From Azospirillaceae bacterium (lineage in GTDB: Bacteria > Pseudomonadota > Alphaproteobacteria > Azospirillales > Azospirillaceae), in contig JANQJV010000159.1 in NCBI GenBank assembly GCA_028281465.1, positions 1-64,000 of the forward strand: a DNA stretch of 64,000 nucleotides. Reading direction: 5' to 3'. The stretch's first letter is position 1, and each line of letters starts with the position of its first letter. Of this stretch, positions 56,896-64,000 are shown in pieces. The position numbers and the translations under genes were made by a program. The notes beneath the pieces are model-generated. The model searched no databases. It was not told where the DNA came from and saw nothing but the letters and a program-made list of their open reading frames with translations.

Positions 56896-58458
56896 TTACG
56901 CGTCCAACCGGTCCTCCAGATACGCCGTCACCTCCTCCGTGCCCATTTCCAGGTGCCCCGCTTCCGGCACGATGCGCGCGCCCGCTTCCACGAGGCGCTG
57001 CACACAGCGCAGATAGTCGCCCGTTTCGCGGCCGGGACAATTCGTGGAGCCGTGGATCGCCGTGCCGAGTGCCGCGCCGCCGAACATGTTGACTCGTTCC
57101 AGATCGACTCCGAGGCCGATATAGAATGCGACGGTGTCGGCATGGCCCCACCAGGCGGCGGCATGGATCGGCGGCATGTCGGATTCGCCCGGATGGTTCG
57201 GATCGAAGCCGAGGTCTGCCATGAGGCGCAGGATCGGCAGGCTGTCCGCCGCCATGGCAAGGTCGGTCTGGCGCTGGCGATCTCGCGGCGTGAGGGCGTT
57301 CCAAACCTCGGGATGTTCGGCCAGGATGGTCCGCGCGCGGTCCGCGTCGTCGGCAGCGATGGCGGCGAGAAACGTTTCGGCCGGAGCAAGCGCCGTGTCG
57401 GCTCCGCGTCCGGCCAGCATCTCGGCCATGGACCGGTTGCCGCAAGCAATGGCGAGGGCATAGGGCGTGCGGCCGTCGAAACGGGCGGCCAGATCCACGC
57501 CATGGTCGACCAGAACGGTACCGATGTCGCCGGAGCGACCGCGCAGAATGGCGTGGTGCAGGGCGTTGCGCCGGTCCTTGGGTCGGTCCGTCGGGTGGTC
57601 GTAGACGGGGGCGTTCGGGTCGGCACCGTTGGCCAGGAACAGGCGGACGCCGTCCGGGTTTTCCCGATCGAGCATGCGGAAGAAGGCGTTGGTGCGGCCG
57701 ATTTCCGCGCCATGGGCAAACAGCAACCGGACACCGTCCAGGGTTTCCAGTTCGGTCGCGTGATAGAGCGATTCGTTGTCGTTGGGGTTGGCGCCGCGCG
57801 CCAGCAGGGCCTGCGCCAGGGCCAGGTTGCCGGCATGGCCCAGGGCGCCATACAGCGCCGACAGTTGGTGATCCGATCCTAGTTCGGCCGGGAAACCTTG
57901 GTTGATGTCGGCGCCGGCGCTCAGCAACGCGTCAAGCAGGGCAACCATGGCCTCGACGGCACCCGGGTCCCGCTGATGCAGCTTGGAGAAGCAGAGGTGG
58001 TGCAGCGGCCAGCGGCGGCCGATGGGGGTGACGGCAAGCGACGGGTCGCGATCCAAGGCAGCGCGAACCGCATCACGGCGGGCGAAGGCCAGTTGCAGGC
58101 CGAGATGGGCGTCGACCAGGCTCGGGTCGAGGGCCAACAGCCGGTCGACCCGGTGGAACGCCCCGTTGGCAATGGCGCGTTCCAACGCGGTGATGCGGTC
58201 CGCCCGGCTGAGCGCCGCGGTCTCCACGGCCAGCTTGAGACGCGGCCAGCTCTCGGCGCCGGCCTCGCGTGCGATCACATGCAGGCAGTCGGCATGCACG
58301 GCCTGATCGGGCCCTTTGCGGTCGCCGAACACGGCCCGGAAGCGGTCCCGGGCGGCGGCGTCGCCGGCGGCCAAGGCGCGGCGGAGCGCCTTTGCGGCTT
58401 TCTTGGCGGAGTCGAGGTATTGCGGCCGGCGCTCTGCCGGCGTGTCGGTCGCGGTCAT
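56896..58458 (-). CDS. Ankyrin-repeat protein
   Basis: The 520-residue protein has a helical N-terminal region (about 1-75) followed by many ankyrin-type repeats, for example GADINQGFPAELGSDHQLSALYGALGHAG, GANPNDNESLYHATELETLDGVRLLFAHGAE and LGFDPNHPGESDMPPIHAAAWWGHADTVAFYI. It has no membrane segment or signal peptide. Ankyrin repeats mediate protein-protein contact; the partner is unknown. The start at 58458 is supported by GGGAGAAG five bases upstream. It is convergent with the methyltransferase gene. Confidence 0.85.
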   Translation of the reverse strand: MTATDTPAERRPQYLDSAKKAAKALRRALAAGDAAARDRFRAVFGDRKGPDQAVHADCLHVIAREAGAESWPRLKLAVETAALSRADRITALERAIANGAFHRVDRLLALDPSLVDAHLGLQLAFARRDAVRAALDRDPSLAVTPIGRRWPLHHLCFSKLHQRDPGAVEAMVALLDALLSAGADINQGFPAELGSDHQLSALYGALGHAGNLALAQALLARGANPNDNESLYHATELETLDGVRLLFAHGAEIGRTNAFFRMLDRENPDGVRLFLANGADPNAPVYDHPTDRPKDRRNALHHAILRGRSGDIGTVLVDHGVDLAARFDGRTPYALAIACGNRSMAEMLAGRGADTALAPAETFLAAIAADDADRARTILAEHPEVWNALTPRDRQRQTDLAMAADSLPILRLMADLGFDPNHPGESDMPPIHAAAWWGHADTVAFYIGLGVDLERVNMFGGAALGTAIHGSTNCPGRETGDYLRCVQRLVEAGARIVPEAGHLEMGTEEVTAYLEDRLDA

Positions 58459-58688
58459 GACGTCTTCTCCCATTGGCCTTGGTCCACCGGCCGGCCCAGA
58501 GCAAGACGTGTGATTCGCGCAGGCGACGGAAACGGGGTGAGGCGGCTCTTTCCGTGGACAGGCGGCGCCCCCGCGCGCGCATAACCTATATTGGCAGCAA
58601 GCCCCCGGGTGCCGCAAGACCCTGGAGCAAGACCGCGGGTGGGTGGCGCATGGCGAGCGCCGTGAACCGGAAACAGGGGAGATGCAGC

Positions 58689-58913
58689 ATGGAACCCGAC
58701 TTCGATCGCATTGATGACGCCGTTCTCGCTCTCTTGTGGTTGACGCTGCACGAGGGGGATCGGGCCTGGAAAGGCTTCGATTGGGAGTGCCTGAACCGGC
58801 TGCACGAGAAGGGCATGATCTTCAATCCGGTCAACAAGGCGAAGTCGGTGGTGTTGACCGACGAAGGCGTCGAACGATCGGAACGGCTGTTCCGAGAGCA
58901 GTTCTGCCGCTGA
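58689..58913 (+). CDS. DUF6429-type small protein
   Basis: The 74-residue acidic protein reads EPDFDRIDDAVLALLWLTLH, then DRAWKGFDWECLNRLHEKGM and KAKSVVLTDEGVERSERLFRE, matching the DUF6429 family as I remember it. Its function is unknown. Members are often found in accessory or transposon-linked settings, but I see no transposase nearby. The start at 58689 was chosen because the family-like sequence begins there. Confidence 0.75.
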   Translation: MEPDFDRIDDAVLALLWLTLHEGDRAWKGFDWECLNRLHEKGMIFNPVNKAKSVVLTDEGVERSERLFREQFCR

Positions 58914-59011
58914 CGCACCGTCACGGTCTCTTCGCTTGACCGGTTTTGCTGCGGTGCACATGGTCGGCCCGCGTAGCGGGCAGGCCGGTGCCAAGCGGAG
59001 AGGATCGACGC

Positions 59012-60235
59012 ATGACGGCGCGGATGGAGACAAACGGGGCTGCAAAGCCCGCAGGGACACCCGGCGAGGTGTTTCTGGCGTTCCTCAAACTGGGGCTGAC
59101 GTCGTTCGGCGGGCCGATCGCCCATCTGGGTTTCTTCCGTGACGAACTGGTGACGCGGCGGAAGTGGATCGACGACGCCGGTTATGCGGATCTGGTCGCG
59201 TTGTGCCAGTTCCTGCCCGGGCCGGCGAGCAGCCAGGTGGGCTTTGCGCTCGGCCTGCTGCGCGGCGGGCCGCTTGGCGCTCTGGCCGCCTGGACCGCCT
59301 TTACCCTGCCGTCGGCGACCCTTTTGGTGGTGTTTGCGTTCGGTGCCACAGCCTTTGATGGTGCCGCGGACAGCGCGGTGCTGCATAGCTTGAAGGTGGT
59401 GGCCGTGGCCGTGGTCGCGCATGCCGTGTGGGGCATGGCGCGAAATCTGTGCCCGGACCGGCAGCGCGCCAGCATCGCCGTGGCGGCGGTGTTCGTGCTG
59501 GCGTTCGTCGGCGGTGCCATCGGCCAGATCGGCGCGATCATCCTCGGCGGCCTGGCCGGCCTGTGGCTGTACCGCGATGGCGGGGCCCAGACGGCGGGCC
59601 ACCTGCCGTTCTCCGTGCCTCCGGGGATCGGGATGGGGCTGCTGCTCGCCTTCGGGGTCCTGCTGGTCGGACTGCCGGTTGCGGCGAGTTTGATCGACAG
59701 CCAGGCACTGCGGCTGTTCGACGGCTTCTACCGGGCCGGCGCCCTGGTGTTCGGCGGCGGCCATGTGGTTCTGCCGCTGCTGGAGACCAGCGTCGTCGAA
59801 CCGGACTGGGTGAGCCAGGACTCCTTCCTGGCCGGCTACGGGGCGGCCCAAGCGATCCCCGGGCCCTTGTTCACCTTCGCCGCCTATCTGGGCACCGTCT
59901 CGGCACCGGACCCGAACGGCCTCCTTGGGGCCATCGTTTGCCTGATCGGCGTGTTCCTGCCCGGCCTCCTGCTGGTGGTCGGCGCGGTGCCGTTCTGGGA
60001 TGCGTTGCGCTCCCGGCCGGTGGCCCAGGCGGGCTTGCGCGGCGCCAACGCGGCCGTGGTCGGCATTCTGGGCACGGCGCTTTACTCTCCGGTGTGGACC
60101 AGCGCCATTCTAACCCCAACGGATTTTGCCCTGGCCCTGCTCGGCTTCGCGCTCCTGGCGGCATGGACGGTACCGCCGTGGATGGTGGTGTTGCTGCTCG
60201 CCGTGCTCGGCACGGGCTTGTCGTTAGTCGTGTAG
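59012..60235 (+). CDS. chrA: Chromate transporter ChrA
   Basis: This roughly 407-residue inner-membrane chromate efflux protein has two CHR domains. The first starts near LKLGLTSFGGPIAHLGFFR and has LCQFLPGPASSQVGFALG, and the second repeats the motif with FGGGHVVLPLLET and YGAAQAIPGPLFTFAAYLG. About ten to twelve helices are visible. The start at 59012 is chosen because the protein then begins with a short cytoplasmic lead. It is followed by an MFS remnant on the opposite strand. Confidence 0.9.
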   Translation: MTARMETNGAAKPAGTPGEVFLAFLKLGLTSFGGPIAHLGFFRDELVTRRKWIDDAGYADLVALCQFLPGPASSQVGFALGLLRGGPLGALAAWTAFTLPSATLLVVFAFGATAFDGAADSAVLHSLKVVAVAVVAHAVWGMARNLCPDRQRASIAVAAVFVLAFVGGAIGQIGAIILGGLAGLWLYRDGGAQTAGHLPFSVPPGIGMGLLLAFGVLLVGLPVAASLIDSQALRLFDGFYRAGALVFGGGHVVLPLLETSVVEPDWVSQDSFLAGYGAAQAIPGPLFTFAAYLGTVSAPDPNGLLGAIVCLIGVFLPGLLLVVGAVPFWDALRSRPVAQAGLRGANAAVVGILGTALYSPVWTSAILTPTDFALALLGFALLAAWTVPPWMVVLLLAVLGTGLSLVV

Positions 60236-60244
60236 GCGCCGGGA

Positions 60245-60587
60245 TCAGGCCTGGGAGCCAACGGACGCCTTGGCCGACATGGGCCAGGACGATACGGCGG
60301 CCATGCCCAGGCAGACGCCGGCCAGACCCAGCACCACCAACACGGATAGCCGGCGTACCGGCACCATGACGCCCAAACGCCCGAGCTGCGCCATATACAA
60401 AGCGCTCATCAGGGTCGCCACCAATAGGGGCGGCACCAAACTGCCCATGGCTCAAACCGAAGGTCTGGCGCAGAGGTTCGGAATAGAGCGCGATGAAGAC
60501 GGTCTGCCCGACGCTGGAGCCGAGCGCCATCAGGAACCCGGCGGTCAGCCACCGGGCGTCGTCGCGGAGGAAAGTGAGAAGGGACAT
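60245..60587 (-). pseudogene. 5' fragment of a major facilitator superfamily transporter
   Basis: The minus-strand frame begins MSLLTFLRDDARWLTAGFL, then GSSVGQTVFIALYSEPLRQTFGLSHGQFG, which is MFS-like N-terminal sequence. After about 48 codons the frame shifts, and the next frame carries LMSALYMAQLGRLG and RRLSVLVVLGLAGVCLGMAAVSSWP. Homology then ends at about 60290, just short of the end of chrA. Only about a quarter of a transporter remains, so it is non-functional. Confidence 0.75.
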
Positions 60588-60827
60588 GCCGTGACTGGTA
60601 CACTGCCGATCCAGACGAAAGCGAGAACGACGGTCCCGAATGCTGCCCATTTGGCTCATAGCCGATGCGCGCTACCGAAACTCGGTGGTCGTGGCGTGCA
60701 CAATCATAACTAAAAATCGTCATAGTCGTTCGGCATACTGCGGGAATTGGTCACGACACTGGCGTCGACGTAAGTAAAGACTCGACACGGTCTCGTTTCA
60801 ATTGTCGGACTGCTCAGGAGACACCTC

Positions 60828-61574
60828 ATGCGACACATGTTATTCATGGCTTTAGCCGGCTTGACCGCCGGACCATTGCTCGGTCTCGGCCTGTTCGGCC
60901 AAGTGGCGACGGCGGCATCCCTTACCTTGACCACGGAAGAGTATCCGCCGTTCAATTTCGTCAACCCGGCCGAGACCAACGCGGTTTCCGGCATCACGAC
61001 GGATGTGGTGCGTGAGATCATGCGCCGGACCGGAACGGGCCACACCATCCACCTGCTGCCTTGGCAGCGCGCCTACAATGCTGCACTCCAGCAGCCGGAT
61101 CACTGCGTGTTCTCCACCACCATTACGGACGAACGCCTGCCCTTGTTCAAATGGGTCGGTCCGATCGTCGACAACGATTGGGTCATGTACGCCAAGGCAG
61201 GGTCACCCTTGGAGCTTGCCTCGTTGGACGAGGCCCGGGGCCGGACCGTGGGTGGCTATACCGGTGATGCCGTGGCTCTGTATCTTGCTGACCAAGGATT
61301 TACCCTGAGCCTGGTGAAGAACGACCGCCTGAACGCGCGCATGATCGAAGCCGGTCGGATCGACCTGTGGGCAAGCGGCAGTAAGCTCGCGCCCTATCTG
61401 GCCAAGAGCGAAGGCACCAGCGGTTTGAAGCCACTGTTCACTTTCCGCCAAACCCAGTTGGGCCTGGCCTGCCACCTCGCCGTGGACGATGCCGTAATCG
61501 ACGAGCTGCAAGCGGCGCTCGATGCGGTCAAGGCCGACGGCACGCTGGCCGCCATTGAAGCCAAATACCGGTAG
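60828..61574 (+). CDS. Periplasmic solute-binding protein, family 3
   Basis: The 248-residue exported protein has a signal peptide (HMLFMALAGLTAGPLLGLGLFGQVATAAS) and an SBP_bac_3-type domain (TEEYPPFNFV, GITTDVVREIM, then GRTVGGYTGDAVALYL). No ABC permease or ATPase is next to it, so it may act alone or with a distant transporter, or as a sensor input. AGGAG lies eight bases before the ATG. The ligand is unknown. An inverted repeat follows the gene. Confidence 0.8.
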   Translation: MRHMLFMALAGLTAGPLLGLGLFGQVATAASLTLTTEEYPPFNFVNPAETNAVSGITTDVVREIMRRTGTGHTIHLLPWQRAYNAALQQPDHCVFSTTITDERLPLFKWVGPIVDNDWVMYAKAGSPLELASLDEARGRTVGGYTGDAVALYLADQGFTLSLVKNDRLNARMIEAGRIDLWASGSKLAPYLAKSEGTSGLKPLFTFRQTQLGLACHLAVDDAVIDELQAALDAVKADGTLAAIEAKYR

Positions 61575-61588
61575 TCCGAGCGATGCGG

Positions 61589-61619
61589 TGGAGCCCTCTG
61601 GCACCGCCGGAGGGCTCCA
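61589..61619. terminator. Hairpin between convergent genes
   Basis: Arms TGGAGCCCTC (61589-61598) and GAGGGCTCCA (61610-61619) form a perfect 10-bp stem with an 11-base loop, 14 bases after the binding-protein stop and 15 before the end of the next gene. It lacks a T-tract, so its role as a bidirectional terminator is tentative. Confidence 0.45.
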
Positions 61620-61634
61620 TCACACCTGCGTCCA

Positions 61635-62489
61635 TCATTGCGGTGGCGATGCGTTGGATTCAGGCGCAGCAGCTTGGGCTAATGCATCTCCGCTCATCAC
61701 CGTCGCGACAAATGTGAAATCACTGCCGTTGCATAGGCTGCGCATTCTGCTGAAGAAAGCATCCACCGCAACCCGGTGCGGCAGAGAACCGAGGCTAATC
61801 CGTCTGACGCCCAAAGCCGAAAGCTGCGCCAAGGTGAGCGGTGCCGGGCCGAATCCACCCAGGACGTTGACGGGCACCCCGACCGACCGCACGATTTGAC
61901 GGACGTCATCTTCAGTGCTCAAACCGGGGGCATACAGCACATCGGCCCCGGCCGCTTCGAACAAGCGCAACCGCCGAATCGCTTCCGGGAGGGGGTCCGG
62001 ATGCCCGGTCAAGAAACACTCGGCCCGCCCTGTCAACACGAAGTCGGCCCCAGCGGCAACCGCCGCGGCTTTGCCGGCACGGATTCGCTCTGCGGCGAAT
62101 TCGGCATCGTAAAGCGGATCGTCGTCGCGGCCGGTGGCGTCTTCGATGGAACACCCCGCCGCTCCAACGGCGATAGCCTGGCGCACCGTTTCTGCCACGT
62201 CGTCCGGACTGTCACCGAAACCGTTCTCCAGGTCGCCATTAACCGGTAAGGACGTGGCCGCCACGATTCCCGCCAGATGCGCGATCGCCTCGTCGCGCCT
62301 GACGGCTGCGGCCTGGTCCGGCTTGCCCAAAGCGAAGGCCAACGCCGCGCTGGAGGTGGCCAAGGCCTGGAAGCCCAGATTGGCTAACAGGCGCGCCGTA
62401 CCGACGTCGAACGGATTGGGCATAAGAAATGCGCTAGACGCTTCGTGCAAGGCCCGAAAGGCGGCGGTGCGCTCGGCTTGTGTCGGCAT
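61635..62489 (-). CDS. Isocitrate lyase / PEP mutase family protein
   Basis: The 284-residue protein has the PEP-mutase/isocitrate-lyase barrel with the early NPFDVGTARLLANLGFQALATSSAALAFALG. The metal-binding region is VNGDLENGFGD, and the second acidic motif is CSIEDATGRD. True isocitrate lyase's KxCGH loop is not present. The reaction is likely a C-C lyase such as oxaloacetate or 2-methylisocitrate type, but this cannot be decided. GGAGGAG before the ATG fixes the start. Confidence 0.82.
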   Translation of the reverse strand: MPTQAERTAAFRALHEASSAFLMPNPFDVGTARLLANLGFQALATSSAALAFALGKPDQAAAVRRDEAIAHLAGIVAATSLPVNGDLENGFGDSPDDVAETVRQAIAVGAAGCSIEDATGRDDDPLYDAEFAAERIRAGKAAAVAAGADFVLTGRAECFLTGHPDPLPEAIRRLRLFEAAGADVLYAPGLSTEDDVRQIVRSVGVPVNVLGGFGPAPLTLAQLSALGVRRISLGSLPHRVAVDAFFSRMRSLCNGSDFTFVATVMSGDALAQAAAPESNASPPQ

Positions 62490-63139
62490 GGGGTGCTCCT
62501 CCGTCCCTTACCAACCACCGTGACCCGGTGATCGCATTAGACTACAGACCCGTTGCCCACGCACCCGACCCAATTTCAGGACGCAGCCCGGCGCCCATTG
62601 TCGGACGGCCCTGGTCCCCGCCCGCTGGTGCCGGCTAACCGTCAGAGCCCTCTCGGCTCACTCCGGTCCGCGAAATGGGACGACGAACCTATCAGCCATA
62701 CGCGGGGTCCGTTGCCGCCGGAACGAGTGCGGCGGTCCGCGGCGGGAAGCCGTGTCGAACACCACACAGGCCAGCGCCGGCGTGCCGTCGATGCAGACCG
62801 GTCGCTCCTGCCGATCACTGAAGCCCTGCAAGCGCTGCGAGCGGAGGGTGGTGTCAGGTTCGGCGATCCGGACGGGCTCGCCCGCATCCTGAATGCCGCC
62901 CTGGTCGACCTGGCGCTCCGGATCGCCGCCACGTCCGAGCGCGCACAAGCGGAACGCCCAGCTCTGCTCGGCCGTTTGGGACTCCGATCGGTTCCGGTCA
63001 ATCGGGCCGCCACCGCCCAGCAGACTCATGGACACGACAAGACGAGGCCACCCATGATGCGGGCGATGGCGTTCCCTGAGTTGGGGCCAGCGCCCCTCCT
63101 AACCTGTCTCAGCGACCGGCTTGCGGTGGCGACGGGGAG
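62490..63139. other. Region with a possible TetR remnant
   Basis: This 650-base region has no intact gene. The plus strand shows a stretch at about 62780-63010 that translates like the C-terminal ligand domain of a TetR regulator. The rest carries arginine-rich or antisense-type frames and no promoter or hairpin that I can support. Confidence 0.5.
62780..63010 (+). pseudogene. Possible TetR-family C-terminal fragment
   Basis: The translation AVDADRSLLPITEALQALRAEGGV, followed by DPDGLARILNAALVDLALRIA and ALLGRLGL, resembles the last third of AcrR/TetR-type regulators. Upstream, where the DNA-binding helix-turn-helix should be, no frame is consistent. It would be a decayed piece of a regulator. 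The resemblance is by pattern only and could be chance. Confidence 0.35.
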
Positions 63140-64000
63140 TCAGTATGGCGCCGCGACCGGTGTCAGGCCGACGTACACGGTCTTGACCTGGGAATAGTGC
63201 TCGATCGCGGCTTTGGCGTTCTCACGCCCGAGGCCCGAGGCTTTGACACCGCCGAACGGAATTTCCACCGGCGTCAGATTGTAGCTGTTGATCCAGCACA
63301 AGCCGGCCTGAAGCCGCGCAGCGACCCGATGGGCCCGGGTCAAATCGCGGGTGAAGACACCGGCGGCCAGCCCGAACACCGTGGCGTTGGCACGCCGGAT
63401 TGCCTCCGCCTCGGTGTCGAAGGTGAGGACCGACACCACCGGCCCGAAAATCTCCTCGCGGGCGATGGTCATTTCGTCGGACACATCGGCGAAGACCGTG
63501 GGTGCGACATAGAAACCGGGGCGATCGATGCGGTGACCGCCGGTGACCAGTGTGGCACCGTCGCGCAGGCCGGCAGCAATAAAGCCAAGAACGCGCTGTC
63601 TCTGCGTTTCGGAGACGAGCGGACCGAAATGGGTGGCCGGGTCGAGCGGATCGCCGATGACAATCCCGGCGAGCCGAGCGGTCAGCCGATCCAGGACAGC
63701 GTCTCTGATCGATCGATGCACGAAGACGCGTGTCCCGTTCGAGCACACCTGTCCGGACGAATAGAAATTGCCAAGAATGATTCCGCCAATGGCGGAGTCA
63801 AGGTCGGCATCGTCGAACACCAGGATCGGCGATTTGCCGCCGAGTTCCAGGGTTGCGTGGGCCAGGCGAGCGGCCGCGGCGGTGTAGACCTTGCGGCCAG
63901 TGGGTACCGAACCGGTGAGGGACACCTTGGCCACCCGAGGATCGTCGACAAGCCTGGCGGCGACCGCACCCGGCCCCTGGATGACATTGAACACACCGTC
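63140..64000 (-). CDS. betB: Aldehyde dehydrogenase, betaine-aldehyde type (5' part outside the window)
   Basis: The last 286 or so residues of an NAD(P)-dependent aldehyde dehydrogenase are present; the frame is open through position 64000, so the gene starts to the right of the window. The catalytic glutamate is in LELGGKSP and the catalytic cysteine in [14 protein letters not shown]. The C-terminus [14 protein letters not shown] is typical of betaine aldehyde dehydrogenase, which makes glycine betaine. The neighbouring choline dehydrogenase (betA) and betI are not seen. Assignment to the betB subgroup is by motifs only. Confidence 0.8.
   Translation of the reverse strand, partial: DGVFNVIQGPGAVAARLVDDPRVAKVSLTGSVPTGRKVYTAAAARLAHATLELGGKSPILVFDDADLDSAIGGIILGNFYSSGQVCSNGTRVFVHRSIRDAVLDRLTARLAGIVIGDPLDPATHFGPLVSETQRQRVLGFIAAGLRDGATLVTGGHRIDRPGFYVAPTVFADVSDEMTIAREEIFGPVVSVLTFDTEAEAIRRANATVFGLAAGVFTRDLTRAHRVAARLQAGLCWINSYNLTPVEIPFGGVKASGLGRENAKAAIEHYSQVKTVYVGLTPVAAPY

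Noticed and set aside
56953-57882. Plus-strand frame opposite the ankyrin gene
   Set aside because: Repeats in the ankyrin gene create open antisense frames; no protein family is visible.

Overview
This is a high-GC (roughly 65-70%) bacterial chromosome segment, densely coded, with most genes in head-to-tail runs joined by 4-base ATGA stop/start overlaps. Gene content and order point to an alphaproteobacterium of the Rhodospirillales type. The markers are hisG-hisD-UPF0262-low-molecular-weight phosphatase, miaB-phoH-ybeY-corC-lnt, phoR-pstSCAB-phoU-phoB with long PstC and PstA, and a small twin-helix membrane protein near etfBA. I see no rRNA, tRNA, CRISPR array, intact insertion sequence or phage gene. 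The assignment is by gene order and protein character only, since no phylogenetic comparison could be run.

Layout. 0.4-5.5 kb: a FadN-type beta-oxidation enzyme, a 67K-type signal peptide peptidase (SppA) and TlyA. 5.5-12.8 kb: a long minus-strand run of four glycosyltransferases (two GT4, two GT9/heptosyltransferase-like) followed by hisG, hisD, UPF0262, a phosphatase and tlyA. 13-14.4 kb: ygfZ and a DsrE-like protein. 14.4-22.4 kb: a complete phosphate regulon module, with a Pho box before pstS and a perfect 42-bp palindrome between pstS and pstC. 22.5-24.8 kb: MaeB malic enzyme. 25-30.5 kb: miaB-phoH-ybeY-corC-lnt. 30.6-33.8 kb: a cyclic-nucleotide-binding protein and a very unusual ABC protein. 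34.2-41.1 kb: a divergent plus-strand glycan locus with four glycosyltransferases, a histidine phosphatase, a polysaccharide deacetylase and a PH-like membrane protein. 41.2-47.3 kb: a peptide-type ABC importer. 47.3-51 kb: a twin-helix small protein, etfB, etfA and 3-hydroxybutyryl-CoA dehydrogenase. 51-64 kb: an accessory-looking region with an MscS channel, a class V aminotransferase, a frameshifted type III polyketide synthase with a methyltransferase, an ankyrin protein, DUF6429, a chromate transporter, an MFS remnant, a periplasmic binding protein, a PEP-mutase/isocitrate-lyase-family enzyme and a partial betaine-aldehyde-dehydrogenase-like gene.

How the genes work together. The two glycosyltransferase regions (8.5-12.8 and 34-41 kb) suggest cell-surface polysaccharide synthesis. 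The Pho module couples phosphate uptake to two-component control. The electron-transfer flavoprotein and the two hydroxyacyl-CoA dehydrogenases serve fatty-acid or polyhydroxybutyrate-type acyl-CoA metabolism.

The most unusual feature is the ABC protein at 31.2-33.8 kb. Its nucleotide-binding domain has lost the Walker A lysine, the Q-loop glutamine and the Walker B aspartate. It also carries a roughly 340-residue stretch in which the '(D/E)N-hydrophobic-x-x-G' segment that normally follows the Q-loop occurs three times. It pairs with a stand-alone cyclic-nucleotide-binding protein and is divergent from the glycan locus. This is the best candidate in the window for an undescribed system. Decayed genes (a type III PKS with a one-base frameshift, and MNT-type nucleotidyltransferase, MFS and possible TetR remnants) are confined to the 47-63 kb part.
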